Notes under the pieces: model-generated | Seen by the model: the letters and a program-made list of their open reading frames with translations, nothing else | What the model was told of the DNA's origin: nothing | The model's database searches: none | Translations under genes and position numbers: made by a program | Shown: one piece after another, positions 44,173 through 54,000 of the stretch | Position numbering within the stretch: position 1 is the stretch's first letter | Layout of the letters: each line of letters opens with the position of its first letter | Source: Rhizobium sp. 007 | GTDB lineage: Bacteria > Pseudomonadota > Alphaproteobacteria > Rhizobiales > Rhizobiaceae | Assembly: GCF_015353075.1 (NCBI RefSeq) | Contig: NZ_CP064188.1 | Coordinates: forward strand, 248,001-312,000 | DNA: 64,000 nucleotides | Direction of reading: 5' to 3'

Positions 44173-44768
44173 ATGTCATACCACATGCGCGGATTGTCGC
44201 CGGATTGGATCTTGACCCATTGCAGGTCCGTTTTGCGCCAGTTTTTGATGCGGTTCGTGCGGTTATCCAGCACCAGATCACCGCGCGTTGTCTTGACGAC
44301 TAGGACCGCATGGCCCTCGCCGGAAGGGGTTCTTGTGACTGCAATGCGCAGGGCGCGAGCTGGAATGCCCGACGCGATCAGCTGGTCGCGTTTGCTCAAT
44401 GCAAAATCCTCGCAGTCGCCCTGCTTGACATTGACCTTCCAGTCGTCGGCGTAGTCGTCAGCTGAGGTGTCATTGATCCCAATGATCGTCCGATTGATCG
44501 AGTCGTTGATCTCCCTGATCTTGCGCTGCATCGCTGCGGTCCAGGAAACCGTGGTCGATCCATCACTGGCGCGGCATTCGTCGGGGTTTTCCATGCAGAA
44601 CTTAACATGGGCAAACGGTGCAAGTGTTGGTTGGCCGTTCTTGATGAATGCAAAGGACGGCGCACTTGAGACGCCCCTTGCCAGACTGCTCAGATTTGCT
44701 GCATAAGCCGATCCGGCCGCGAGTGCCAGGTTGATTGTAATAACGGTCGTCAAGATCGCGTTTTTCAT
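44169..44768 (-). CDS. Bacterial transglutaminase-like cysteine peptidase (BTLCP)
   Basis: A 199-residue secreted protein with signal peptide (ILTTVITINLALAAGSAYAAN). The Cys-His-Asp triad is visible: QGDCEDFALSKRDQL, GEGHAVLVVKT and LVLDNRTN. This is the BTLCP (LapG-like, DUF920) family common in rhizobia, often near exopolysaccharide genes. LapG-like members process surface adhesins; this short form's substrate is unknown. Confidence 0.88.
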   Translation of the reverse strand: MKNAILTTVITINLALAAGSAYAANLSSLARGVSSAPSFAFIKNGQPTLAPFAHVKFCMENPDECRASDGSTTVSWTAAMQRKIREINDSINRTIIGINDTSADDYADDWKVNVKQGDCEDFALSKRDQLIASGIPARALRIAVTRTPSGEGHAVLVVKTTRGDLVLDNRTNRIKNWRKTDLQWVKIQSGDNPRMWYDI

Positions 44769-44994
44769 TGTTCTCTCCGTCTCACACCCCGCCGGAGTGT
44801 TTTGTTTTGAGCAGAGACCGCTTGATCGCCTGTCCGCGATCCTCGTGTTCTCCGCGATTGGAGGTCACGATAGACAAGGCGAGTCACTTTGCGCTTAAAC
44901 GGATAGAATCAATTTTATCGAATTGCGTTTTTCTATCGGGAATAGTGTGCCGGTTCGAAGCGAGAGGGCGGAATTACCGCCGTGGAAGCGTCAG

Positions 44995-45783
44995 TTGAAA
45001 TCTCTGTTTAAGAAAATACTCGGGACCGACAGATATCAGGAGACGGCACGCACGCGGCTAGCATTCGATGACAAGAGCTTCGCAGCGATTTATGCGCTCG
45101 GCGATATCCATGGCTCCATGGCCCAACTTAAGTTTGCCTATGATGCTATTTATAAGGATGGCGAGACCATTGCCGGCCGAAAGCTGATCGTTCTTCTCGG
45201 AGATTATGTCCGACCGTGGACCTGAGTCTTCCGCAGTCCTTGATTTTCTGCGTGCATCACCGCCTGAGGGGTTCGAACAGGTCCTTCTACGTGGCAATCA
45301 TGACGCCGAGTTTCTAAAATTCATCCAAAGCCCGAAAGCCAACGTGGGCTGGCTGAATTTTGGCGGCATTGAAACTCTACGGTCCTATGGCATTCATTTC
45401 GATCAAATTATGAAGAACGGTCGCGCTTTGGTAGCCCTGGAGCAGGCCGTTCAAGACGCTATACCGGCGTCCCATACCGCATTGCTCGCCTCGCTACCTG
45501 TTATGCTGCAAGTTGGTGGAGTTATCTCGTTCATGCTGGCTTGCGTCCAGGCATCCCGCTCGCCGATCAGGCAGACGAGGACCTCATGTGGATCCGGGAG
45601 CCATTTCTGCAAGAAGGGGCAAAACTCCCTTACTTGGTGGTGCATGGGCATACGGTCAGCGTGCAGCCGTCCTTTAGACCAAACCGTGTCGGCAATGACA
45701 CCGGCGCCTTCGCAACCGGACGCTTGACCGTTCTTCGGCTGAAGGACGGCAAGGCCCACGTTCTGCAGCATATTGATACTTAG
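44995..45783 (+). pseudogene. Metallophosphoesterase (Ser/Thr protein phosphatase-like), two frameshifts
   Basis: Three successive frames together make one calcineurin-like phosphatase: FAAIYALGDIHGSMAQL and LIVLLGDYV; then DRGPESSAVLDFL and VLLRGNHDAEFL; then VHAGLRPGIPLADQ and LPYLVVHGHTVS. The first break is an extra C near 45208 (gtccgac where gtcgac would keep GDYVDRGP). The second is near 45512 (atctcgttcat, one base short). The conserved metal motifs GDxH, GDxxDRG, GNH and GH are otherwise perfect. Start TTG 44995 or GTG 44947. Recent inactivation or assembly error. Confidence 0.75.
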
Positions 45784-46058
45784 AGCCTTCTAAATCTGAT
45801 GAGACGGATAATATCGTCTTCAGCCAACAGGCTTCACGACCCGCGCAACAGGAGCGGAAGATGCCCGCGAAATTCAGTAACAGGATACATCTGACCCAAT
45901 CACAATTTGCGCTGTGAATCCGGCAGGCCCTGCTGAATTTCGTTCTTGAGTGCCGCGAAGAATTAAGTAGAGTGGCAGAAAGCTGCAGACATAGAACCTA
46001 GGTATTTAGGTTTTACATGGTGCAGTTTTGTACCTGACCGTTTGAAGCAAGCAATATT

Positions 46059-46940
46059 TTGGGGATATGCCGATTGATCCAACAAAAATTCGGCGATAAG
46101 CCACTTTCCGTGATGCTGTTTACGACAAGTGACGGACAATCACCTCGAATGGACGATCTCGACCGTTTATTCGGGTCCGTCGCAAGTTTTGTTAATTCGA
46201 CTTCAGGCATTAATCTGCGGCATTTCCTTCTTATGCAGCGCACCAGCGCAGAACAGATGAAGGCGCTGGTCATGCGTTTTCCTGAGTTCGTTACGATTCA
46301 TGCGATTGACAACCGGGTGTCGCTTTCAAAGGCCCGTAACATGCTTCTCTCGGCGAAGACCTGCAGGGAGGGGCTGGCAGCAGCCCATGTTGTCGCTTTT
46401 CCTGACGACGATTGCTGGTATCCCGCCGGAACGCTGGGTCGTGTCGTCTCGGCCTTTTCGCAAAACGCCGATGTCGATTTTTGGTTTTGCCGATATGGTT
46501 CCGAGCCGTTGTCACCCGGCGCTCATTCGGAAACGGAGCCATCGTTGCAGACGGTAATCGGTCGGGCCTCTTCGAACACTATTTTTTTCCGCGGGACTTT
46601 GGTTAACAAAGTAGGCGGTTTTGACGAAACCCTCGGAGTAGGCGCGAAAATCAATGGTGGAGAAGATACTGACTATGCTTTGAGGAGCTACTATTTGGCG
46701 AGAAAGGTCCTTTTTCTAAATGTCCGTGCCATTGGTCATCGTGATATCGATCCGAAACTTAAGACGCGCTATTTTGCTGGTTCCATGGTGGCTATATGGC
46801 GGCATGCCTGGAACAGCCCGGCTGGATTGTGGGCGGCGGCCCGCAAGGCATTGGTGGGCGTCGCCCTTGCTTTGCTCGGGCGTATGTCTGCAATGGATTT
46901 ACTTAAGGCTTTTCGGCTTTCAGTGGGAAGCAGAACATGA
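46059..46940 (+). CDS. Glycosyltransferase family 2-like protein
   Basis: A protein of up to 293 residues with a GT-A fold: SVMLFTTSDGQSPRMDDL, IDNRVSLSKARNMLL, VVAFPDDDCWYPAGTL (DDD metal motif) and INGGEDTDYALRSYYL (ED base motif). It transfers a sugar in the cytoplasm to the lipid-linked repeat unit. There is no strong start: TTG 46059, TTG 46074 (with GGGGAT) and ATG 46113 are all possible. The stop overlaps the acetyltransferase start by ATGA. Confidence 0.85.
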   Translation: MGICRLIQQKFGDKPLSVMLFTTSDGQSPRMDDLDRLFGSVASFVNSTSGINLRHFLLMQRTSAEQMKALVMRFPEFVTIHAIDNRVSLSKARNMLLSAKTCREGLAAAHVVAFPDDDCWYPAGTLGRVVSAFSQNADVDFWFCRYGSEPLSPGAHSETEPSLQTVIGRASSNTIFFRGTLVNKVGGFDETLGVGAKINGGEDTDYALRSYYLARKVLFLNVRAIGHRDIDPKLKTRYFAGSMVAIWRHAWNSPAGLWAAARKALVGVALALLGRMSAMDLLKAFRLSVGSRT

Positions 46941-47410
46941 AGTCGCTTAATCAGCTAATTAAGCTGCAGCGTATGCTGGTGAAGATTCGCCGTATTTATC
47001 TCGTGAAATTCTGGGGCATGGACATCGATCCAACGGTGGTCATGTCCATGAGTGCGAAGTTGGATTTGACCTATCCTAAGGGTATCCATATCGGCGCGCA
47101 AACTTACCTGTCCTTCGGCGCCGCGGTTCTCAGCCATGACATGTCCCGCGCGCTCAAGACTGACACGCGAATTGGCAGGTGCTGCTTCATCGGCGCCCGC
47201 AGCATTATCATGCCAGGAGTAGCCGTCGGGAATCATTGCATAGTAGCAGCAGGCGCGATTGTCACCAAAGATGTGCCCGACAACTGTGTTGTCGCCGGTA
47301 ACCCCGCTACTATCATCCGGGAAAACATAAACACGTTGCCCTATGGCCGTCTTGAGTCCGCTGTGCTTAAGGTTCGCGCCGCCGCTGCGGCCGGGACTTC
47401 CACTAGGTAG
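46937..47410 (+). CDS. Hexapeptide-repeat acyltransferase
   Basis: A 157-residue left-handed beta-helix acetyltransferase (WcaF/LacA type). The hexapeptide repeats run from about residue 45 on: IHIGAQTYLSFGAAVLSHD, TRIGRCCFIGARSIIMPGVAVGNHCIVAAGAIVTKDVPDNCVVAGNPA. It would acetylate a sugar of the repeat unit. Translationally coupled to the glycosyltransferase upstream and 12 bases from the next one. Confidence 0.9.
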   Translation: MKSLNQLIKLQRMLVKIRRIYLVKFWGMDIDPTVVMSMSAKLDLTYPKGIHIGAQTYLSFGAAVLSHDMSRALKTDTRIGRCCFIGARSIIMPGVAVGNHCIVAAGAIVTKDVPDNCVVAGNPATIIRENINTLPYGRLESAVLKVRAAAAAGTSTR

Positions 47411-47422
47411 GATATCGCAAAT

Positions 47423-48307
47423 ATGCATATTTCAGTGGTGATTCCGGTTAAAAACCGTTCGACCGTGATCCATCGGGCAGTAGAAAGCGCACTAACACAG
47501 ACTCTCCCGCCGATTGAGGTAATTGTCGTTGATGACGGTTCGACTGACGAAACACCGCAAGTCGTCGAAAGGATAGCCGAAAGTAACCCACGTGTACGGC
47601 TTATCCGAGAAAAGAACAGCCGAGGCGCGCCGCGGGCGCGCAATGCCGGCGCGCTGGAAACGCGAGGGGAGGCGATCGCGTTTCTGGATTCCGATGATTG
47701 CTGGAAACCAACAAAGCTGCAGCGACAGGCTGCGCTTCTCAACGCGTATCCTGAAACGCCGGCCGTCTATACCGGATTCGAGTTCTACTATCCTTCCGTA
47801 CCGATGCGTTCGAGCAAGACGCCAGTTTTAGTCGAGCGCAAGGATCTTTACGGGCGCAATGTGCTGGGTGGCACCTCCTCGGCAGTTGTGCGCCGATCCG
47901 CCTTCGACGAGACGGGTGGCTTCGCACCAGACATGCCCGCCTGCCAGGACTGGGAGTTCTGGCTGCGCCTGGCTAAGCTGGGGCCGCTTCGCAGCGATCC
48001 GGCGCCACTGGTTGAATATCACTTCGACGGAAACACGCGCATCTCCAAAAATCGCGCGAATGTGGAAGCTGGCCACCAACGCATTTTTCAGATCGTCAAC
48101 GACTCCATCAGCGATCCGTTAGAGTTGCGAAAGGTGAAGGCTCTTCAGGCCATTAGACTAGCGGAGGTCTATGCCAAGCAGTGTTACGACCCAATTGCGA
48201 GTCTGGGCAATGCTTCGAAGGCCGTTTTTCTCGACCTGCGGCCACGGATTGTCTACATGGCCCTGAAAGCAACGGCGAACGTCGTGGCTTTTGCCTTCTC
48301 AAAATGA
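47423..48307 (+). CDS. Glycosyltransferase family 2
   Basis: A 294-residue GT2 enzyme: ISVVIPVKNRSTVIHRAVESALTQT, IEVIVVDDGSTDETPQVV, GAPRARNAGALETRGEAIAFLDSDDCW and DMPACQDWEFWLRLAKLG. All A-family metal and base motifs are intact. It adds one sugar of the repeat unit at the cytoplasmic membrane face. It lies in a run with the acetyltransferase upstream and flippase downstream. Confidence 0.93.
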   Translation: MHISVVIPVKNRSTVIHRAVESALTQTLPPIEVIVVDDGSTDETPQVVERIAESNPRVRLIREKNSRGAPRARNAGALETRGEAIAFLDSDDCWKPTKLQRQAALLNAYPETPAVYTGFEFYYPSVPMRSSKTPVLVERKDLYGRNVLGGTSSAVVRRSAFDETGGFAPDMPACQDWEFWLRLAKLGPLRSDPAPLVEYHFDGNTRISKNRANVEAGHQRIFQIVNDSISDPLELRKVKALQAIRLAEVYAKQCYDPIASLGNASKAVFLDLRPRIVYMALKATANVVAFAFSK

Positions 48308-48443
48308 AGGAATACCTAATGGCCGACTCATTACAAGAGCATGCTTCGCCTATCATATACTGAACCGAGTCTAGTCGGCTCCTAAACCCCTTTTTTTGGC
48401 AGTCTCAAGCCGAAAATCAAACGCTCTCTGAAAGTGATAAACG

Positions 48444-49901
48444 ATGAACCGTGCATCAGTGGTCTGGTCCGCCGTACGCAATTGGGGCCAGCGACTTGGC
48501 GCGGTACTGACCTTTTTCGTCCTCGTCCGACTGCTGACGCAGCAAGAAATCGCCATTTTCGCGGCGGCTGCAGCGGTTATGGCTCTGCTTGATCTTTTCA
48601 CGGATAACGGTCTCGGCGATTCTGTCGTTCAGGCCAAAGCGGTGCCGCCAGCGGTTTCCACCGCTCTTCTCGTCATCAATCTCGGCATCGCGCTTCTTCT
48701 TTATCTCGGGGTTCAAATGTTCGCCGAACAGATATCCGTATTCCTCGGAATAGAAGGCGCGGAAAACGTGTTGCGCGTGGCCGCGATCGTGCTTCCGCTC
48801 AATAGCATCAGCTTCGTGCCGCAGGCGCTGATGCGGAAGGAGTTCCAGTTCAAGCGGCTCGCTATGCGCTCGCTTGCCGCGACTGTGCTCAGCGCCGTCG
48901 TTGGCATTGTCATGGCCGCGGGAGGCCTCGGCGTCTGGAGCATGGTCGCTCAGTTCCTCGTGTTCGGCGCCGTGAACGCCGTGATGGCTTGGCATCCCCC
49001 TATCCTAAAGCCGGCTCGGCCAGCATTCGCTGCCAGCGCACCTTTTATCAAGTTTGGTTCGCGCGTATTCGCAACCCGTATCCTTTATTACTCCTCTACC
49101 AGGGTCATGGAAATCCTTCTGCCGGTGCTCTTTGGGCCGACTGCCCTCGCGATCTATTTCATGAGCGTCCGGCTGCCCGCCGTTCTCAGCCAATTGCTCG
49201 TGACGGTGGTCACCGATCTCGGTCTGCCGAGCTTTTCAAAACTCGCGGACGATCCGGACGCACTCATTGATGCCTTCTATAACAATCTAATCTTTGCCGC
49301 GGGCGTGAGCGTACCCGCATTTTTCCTGCTTGGCGCACTTGCGCCCGAAATCACTTGGGTCGCATTCGGCGAGAACGGGCGCGGTTCAGAACATTTGCTG
49401 CTGCCGCTTGCGATCGTCAGCGCATTTCAATCGGTTGGGGCTTATAATCAGATCGTCCTTAATTCCCGAGGAATGTCGGGCATCAGCTTGTGGCTCTCGC
49501 TCGCCAATGCGGCGTTGGCGATGGTGGTATTCTACGTTGCGCGGAATACCGATCTCTACACTTTCATCTATGCCTATGCTCTATCGCAGTGCATCCTGAT
49601 CCCGCTTTACTTCTTCGTCGGCGGTCACTTTTCTGGCATATCATTTCGTCGATTGGTCCGAATCATCTCCCCTTACTTTGCGTCCAGCAGCCTTTCCCTC
49701 GCGGTGGTCTGGCTGGTGCGGGCTTATTTCGAGGGCTGGAGCTCGCCCATCCCGGGCAACGCAGTAATGCATGACATCGTTGCTGGAGTCTCGCTAGGAG
49801 TTGTTTTCGGTGTAGTTTATATCGCGAGCCTTCTCACGCTGGACCGCAATGCGGCTATGACGATCTGCCGACAATTGATGCGGCGCGAAAAAGCCGCGTA
49901 A
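48444..49901 (+). CDS. Wzx-type polysaccharide flippase
   Basis: A 485-residue protein with about 12-14 hydrophobic segments and the Polysacc_synt pattern: NWGQRLGAVLTFFVLVRLLTQQEIAIFAAA, LFTDNGLGDSVVQ, MRKEFQFKRLAMRSLAATVLSAVVGI. It moves the lipid-linked repeat unit across the inner membrane. The WzxE/ExoT-like group fits. GC-rich codon use resembles the neighbouring glycosyltransferases. Confidence 0.9.
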   Translation: MNRASVVWSAVRNWGQRLGAVLTFFVLVRLLTQQEIAIFAAAAAVMALLDLFTDNGLGDSVVQAKAVPPAVSTALLVINLGIALLLYLGVQMFAEQISVFLGIEGAENVLRVAAIVLPLNSISFVPQALMRKEFQFKRLAMRSLAATVLSAVVGIVMAAGGLGVWSMVAQFLVFGAVNAVMAWHPPILKPARPAFAASAPFIKFGSRVFATRILYYSSTRVMEILLPVLFGPTALAIYFMSVRLPAVLSQLLVTVVTDLGLPSFSKLADDPDALIDAFYNNLIFAAGVSVPAFFLLGALAPEITWVAFGENGRGSEHLLLPLAIVSAFQSVGAYNQIVLNSRGMSGISLWLSLANAALAMVVFYVARNTDLYTFIYAYALSQCILIPLYFFVGGHFSGISFRRLVRIISPYFASSSLSLAVVWLVRAYFEGWSSPIPGNAVMHDIVAGVSLGVVFGVVYIASLLTLDRNAAMTICRQLMRREKAA

Positions 49902-49950
49902 CTGATAGCTTCGAGTTGGCTGCATAACGGCACCCACGATCACGTCGCCA

Positions 49951-50127
49951 ATGACTACCTCGATCACCGCCCTGCTGCAAACGCCACCGCTGCTTCGCGA
50001 CCTCTCACTCGATGGCGCCGCTGGCGCGATGAACTTGCTGTCTTGGGGCAGGGTTCTTCGCGACAACGCAAACCCCGCAATGCCGCTACGTTCGGCAAAA
50101 AGCCACTACAGTTTCACGGTTGTCTAG
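49951..50127 (+). CDS. Small open frame, hypothetical
   Basis: A 58-residue frame beginning MTTSITALLQTPPLLRDL, Leu/Ala-rich with no signal peptide or known motif. Codon use is plausible, but there is no clear ribosome site. It lies between the flippase and the convergent beta-helix gene. It may be a real small protein or chance. Confidence 0.25.
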   Translation: MTTSITALLQTPPLLRDLSLDGAAGAMNLLSWGRVLRDNANPAMPLRSAKSHYSFTVV

Positions 50128-50148
50128 AGGGTTGTTCCAGGTATGTCC

Positions 50149-51189
50149 TCAGGGAGATTTGTAACCGATGCCTGGTCTGCCGATACCGCCAATCATCTCT
50201 GCAGAGTAGGAGACGAAGTCTCCGCCTTGCGGGACGCCTCGATTTACCCTACCGGGAGAACTGCCAGATTTGTCAAAAATTAACATGCCTGTATGGTATG
50301 TCGCAAACTGTCCCGAGCTATCGGCGATTGGACGACTGTCGATGTTCGCCTTCCTATCAATTCCGCCTTTCGCAAGGCACTCCAGGATACTCTCTTCTGC
50401 AAAAGGCGACACCCAAAAATCGTCCAAGAATTTCGGGTAGACGCGGTTTCCGTTTTTTGCACTCGTAGTGTCGATCGGCGAGAAGAGGGAGATGTTCTCG
50501 TGGTTGCTATTGGGGATAAATCGCGACGTCTTTCTGAGATTGCATCTTCGAATTCTGCATTCCTTCGGTGTTGGCCCATCTGTTGCCGAAAAAGTGCCTT
50601 GCTCATGATCTGTCGTGAGGCTGAGATTGGTTGTCTGCGGTGACAAGAATAAGCCCTGGTATCCGCAGGTCGCTGTGAACCCATCAATCACTACGAACTC
50701 CGGCGGGGCGTTCAGCGATCCTGCAAGTTGAAAGGCGTCACCGTGCACGCCACTGCGGTGACCTTGGATGTTTTCACATCTGCAGTTGCGGATGGTTGCT
50801 CGCGTGCCGCCATATGGCCGTGCGAGTTTCCTCGAATTCGCCGCCGGCCGAAGGGATATCGCATCTCTCTCCAAGCCAGGGGGAAACTTAACGTAAACGC
50901 CTTCCACAAGGCCACTAACACTAAAGCGATCAAGCATCACTGCGTTTCGATAGGCCCCACCGAGCAAGATTACATTGCGCCCTCCGTTTATACGCGTGAA
51001 GGCGAGCCGTGCTCCTTTAGTCGCTCCTGAAACAATGATATCGACGTCTGCAGCGTACAGGGGGGTGTTGACCTCGTCCTCAAGGCCGAAGTCATCAAGG
51101 TTCAATACAATACGGCTACCTGAGCCGAAGGCCTGGAGCGAAGAGGCGCCAACGACTGCTAGTGCAACAAATTCACGCCTTGAGAGCAT
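50149..51189 (-). CDS. Secreted right-handed beta-helix protein, possible polysaccharide lyase-like
   Basis: A 346-residue protein with a twin-arginine-like leader (MLSRREFVALAVVGASSLQAFG). The body has alternating short strands and Asn/Gly turns typical of parallel beta-helices: GGRNVILLGGAYRNAVMLD, GTRATIRNCRCENIQGHRSGVHGDAFQLAG, GFTATCGYQGLFLSPQT. Such folds occur in pectate lyases and polysaccharide-modifying enzymes. The HGDAFQ motif is shared by many Pel-like hypotheticals. It is divergent from the Wzy gene by 58 bases. It may act on the polymer made here; catalytic residues cannot be named. Confidence 0.7.
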   Translation of the reverse strand: MLSRREFVALAVVGASSLQAFGSGSRIVLNLDDFGLEDEVNTPLYAADVDIIVSGATKGARLAFTRINGGRNVILLGGAYRNAVMLDRFSVSGLVEGVYVKFPPGLERDAISLRPAANSRKLARPYGGTRATIRNCRCENIQGHRSGVHGDAFQLAGSLNAPPEFVVIDGFTATCGYQGLFLSPQTTNLSLTTDHEQGTFSATDGPTPKECRIRRCNLRKTSRFIPNSNHENISLFSPIDTTSAKNGNRVYPKFLDDFWVSPFAEESILECLAKGGIDRKANIDSRPIADSSGQFATYHTGMLIFDKSGSSPGRVNRGVPQGGDFVSYSAEMIGGIGRPGIGYKSP

Positions 51190-51247
51190 CTTGCAACAAT
51201 TCCTTGTACGAAATAATGTCCAGCATCTGCAGACGCGTATGCTTAGA

Positions 51248-52480
51248 ATGAGCAAACCTTTGACATATCTACCTAATCAGAATCGGGTTGGCCGCCGCAA
51301 TAGCGGCGCAGTTTTTTCGCCGAGGTTTTATGAGACTTGCTTTCGCGTGACCTTCGCGATCTCTATTCTTGTAATAGGGATAAACCTGAACAATTTCGGT
51401 TTTAAAGCTAATCCAATCGAAAAGGCCATTTTGGCAATTGCGTGCCTTTTTCTTCTGAGATGCCATCCTCCGAAGCGAAGCTCCATCGCCTTATTTTTTT
51501 CGATCATGATCATCACCCTGTTGAGCGCAGTGATGACGGATTATGTTGGCTTTAGCTGGGGAACCTATGCGAGTGGTTTGATCAGTTTGGCTGTTCCGAT
51601 GATGTTTCTCATGTGTTCACCTCCGCCGCGGACGAAGAGATTTATACTGCAGTGGATCCTAGCTCTTCCGTTCTTGTACCTTGGCTTCGGCGTGCTACTG
51701 CAGCTTGCTGGAATAAGGGAAATCATGAGAGCAGATTTCCTCGGGGTCACCAGACTTTCTGGCTCGACACAGGCAGCTTATTTATCTGCTGCCAGCGCTG
51801 CCGGTGTTTTGGCGGCCATCGTCCTCGGTAGCAAAACCGGCAATCTGAGATACTATCTTTGGGCCGCGATATGTGCGGGAGTGTGCGCCTTGGCAGGAGG
51901 CCGGATGGCGTTTGCAATCATGCTCCTCAATGCCCTTCCACTGTTTTATTTCGGGTCCCGAGGGAACGCCACGTTTAAATTCATCGCGACTTACGTGGGA
52001 GCGTTTCTAGCGATTGTTGGCCTATTCTTTGTATCGAATACGATCATCGCGCGCTTTTCGAGCGGCAGCGAGAGCGGGCGAGATCTTATCCGGGAGTTCT
52101 TGGAAGATATAGCGGCGAGCTACTCGCAATGGGGTGTCGGTTTGGGGCACCAATACATAATCTTTCCAGAGGACCTAACGTTGAAAGTTGCCACCGTGGC
52201 TGCGCATGATGAGTATCTTCGTTTTGCTGTAGAACTAGGTTCGGTCCTCAGTGTTGTGTTTTTCTGTTTGCTTGCTCTCCTCCTGTTTATCAGGGCTAAT
52301 CAATCGGTAGTCACCAACAGATGGGGTTATTGGATAGCGGGTCTCTCGCTTTTTATATATTCGATGACCGACAATGCCTTCAGCGCCGCGCCTATCTTTT
52401 TCCTCGTGTTGGTGGGGATCTATGGTTGCTCTGAGCCAGTTGCATATGCTCCTTCGCGGAGGATGAAACGCGGGCAATAA
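51248..52480 (+). CDS. O-antigen polymerase (Wzy-like)
   Basis: A 410-residue protein with about eleven hydrophobic segments. Visible Wzy features are the Arg-containing periplasmic loop near RADFLGVTRLSGSTQAAYL, GGRMAFAIMLLNALPLFYFGS, and a late loop with VGLGHQYII and VAAHDEYLRFAVELG (the conserved His-x-E/D pattern). A frame extension to 50975 lies opposite the beta-helix gene and is not credible; the ATG at 51248 is used. The codon use is more AT-rich than in the flippase gene, a common mark of Wzy genes and of lateral transfer. Confidence 0.82.
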   Translation: MSKPLTYLPNQNRVGRRNSGAVFSPRFYETCFRVTFAISILVIGINLNNFGFKANPIEKAILAIACLFLLRCHPPKRSSIALFFSIMIITLLSAVMTDYVGFSWGTYASGLISLAVPMMFLMCSPPPRTKRFILQWILALPFLYLGFGVLLQLAGIREIMRADFLGVTRLSGSTQAAYLSAASAAGVLAAIVLGSKTGNLRYYLWAAICAGVCALAGGRMAFAIMLLNALPLFYFGSRGNATFKFIATYVGAFLAIVGLFFVSNTIIARFSSGSESGRDLIREFLEDIAASYSQWGVGLGHQYIIFPEDLTLKVATVAAHDEYLRFAVELGSVLSVVFFCLLALLLFIRANQSVVTNRWGYWIAGLSLFIYSMTDNAFSAAPIFFLVLVGIYGCSEPVAYAPSRRMKRGQ

Positions 52481-52536
52481 TTGGTGACGTGTGACCTCGA
52501 TATGCCCTAGGGCGATAAAAGGGCTATGAGATTATT

Positions 52537-54000
52537 ATGAAGCGACCTTATGTTTTCGGCATTGTACTGCTTTTGCTTATTGCATCTGCTTCAGCTGGAG
52601 CCATGGTGCGTGGGAAATACGCGGTCTCCGGTTGGGAGACGACCCCGGAGCATTCAGAATTCTTCGAAAAAGGCGATAAAAGCTTTGCTCAAAAATTTCT
52701 ATCTTCCGATAGTGACACTCCTGAGCGACATTTTAGAGTGCTTTTTGATTATTTCCTCGCTGGATTTTTGCAGTTCAGAAACGAGACTGGAGAGTTAGTA
52801 GATCGCCCCGGCGTACGAGGGAAACGAGGGTCGCAAATTGAGGGGCTTGAAGGCTATGCGCGCACGATCCCATTGTTAGGCGCGTGGATCGCATCTGGTC
52901 GCCCCGTGGTAGTTGAGGATCCTCGTAAAATCGGCACGTCGGTGAACTTGGTCGATCTGATCAAGGATGGGTTGCTTGCCGGTACCAATCCATCGGCGCC
53001 CACCTATTGGGGAGACCCACATGATTTGGATCAGCGAATTGTTGAAGCTGCTGACATCTCGGTTGCGCTGTGGATGACGAGGAATTTAATATGGGTAAAT
53101 CTCGATCAAGCGGAGCGTGACCAAATTGAAAAGTGGTTGCTGCTAAACGCTCAGAGGAAGGTCAATCCGAATAATTGGCTTTTATTCAAGACAACTATTT
53201 ACCAGACGTTGGCCACTTTATCTAATCGCGAGATTGATGTGTCGGATGGAAGAGCGGCCTACGAACAGTTTAAAAAGGACTATCTCGAATCCGGGTGGTT
53301 CTTTGATCATCCCAATGGTGTCGACTTCTATAACACATGGGGAATTCCCTACAGCTTGTACTGGATTGACAGAATTTCGCCGGAGTTCGACCACGATTTC
53401 ATCGTGAGGGCGTTGTATGATTCTGCACAGCTGACCTCTCACCTGATATCGCCGGAGGGGCTCCCCATAATGGGTCGTAGTCCTTGCTATCGAATGGCGA
53501 TACCCACGCCCCTTTTGTTAACCGGAGATATGGAGCCGGGTGTCGCGATGCGCGCGCTCAACGTAGTCTGGACAGAATTTGCTCAGAAAGGTGCCTTGTT
53601 TCAAGGCGGCGTTACGCAGGGTTTTTATCGCACGGACGAACGGTTCCTGGACGAATATTCCGGCACGTCAAGTTGCTTGTGGTCTTTGCGCTCGTTGATT
53701 GCCGCCTACATGCGTCCGGCTGGAAACCCTCTATGGAATACTCCGTATGGTTTGCTTCCGGTCGAGAGTTCGGATTTCCAATTGAGATACGCTAAGCTCG
53801 GATGGGTGATCGAAGGCAAACAGCAGTCCGGTGAGATTGTTGTGAGAATTCCCGCCAATGAGGGAAAGAAGCCAGCCCTTGAAGAAATTGGTTGGTGGAG
53901 GAAAGCAATATCTTGGATCGTTGGACGGCCATGGCGGCCCTATAACCACGGCATCAAGTATGAGATGCCGCAGTACTCAAACCTACAGCCGGCAATGTAG
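52537..54000 (+). CDS. DUF2264 family protein (alpha/alpha-barrel, possible glycan-active)
   Basis: A 487-residue protein with an N-terminal signal or anchor (YVFGIVLLLLIASASAG). The DUF2264 pattern is clear: GKRGSQIEGLEGYARTIPLLGAWI, YWGDPHDLDQRIVEAADISVALWMTR, NNWLLFKTTIYQTLATL, and RMAIPTPLLLTGDMEP with GGVTQGFYRTDERFLDEYSG. The family adopts an (alpha/alpha)6-type fold found near polysaccharide lyases. It likely trims or cuts polymer in the periplasm. AT-rich codon use matches the Wzy gene just upstream, so they may have arrived together. Confidence 0.82.
   Translation: MKRPYVFGIVLLLLIASASAGAMVRGKYAVSGWETTPEHSEFFEKGDKSFAQKFLSSDSDTPERHFRVLFDYFLAGFLQFRNETGELVDRPGVRGKRGSQIEGLEGYARTIPLLGAWIASGRPVVVEDPRKIGTSVNLVDLIKDGLLAGTNPSAPTYWGDPHDLDQRIVEAADISVALWMTRNLIWVNLDQAERDQIEKWLLLNAQRKVNPNNWLLFKTTIYQTLATLSNREIDVSDGRAAYEQFKKDYLESGWFFDHPNGVDFYNTWGIPYSLYWIDRISPEFDHDFIVRALYDSAQLTSHLISPEGLPIMGRSPCYRMAIPTPLLLTGDMEPGVAMRALNVVWTEFAQKGALFQGGVTQGFYRTDERFLDEYSGTSSCLWSLRSLIAAYMRPAGNPLWNTPYGLLPVESSDFQLRYAKLGWVIEGKQQSGEIVVRIPANEGKKPALEEIGWWRKAISWIVGRPWRPYNHGIKYEMPQYSNLQPAM

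Noticed and set aside
50975..51247. N-terminal extension of the Wzy gene
   Set aside because: Lies opposite the beta-helix gene start and is not hydrophobic; the ATG at 51248 begins the family-like part.
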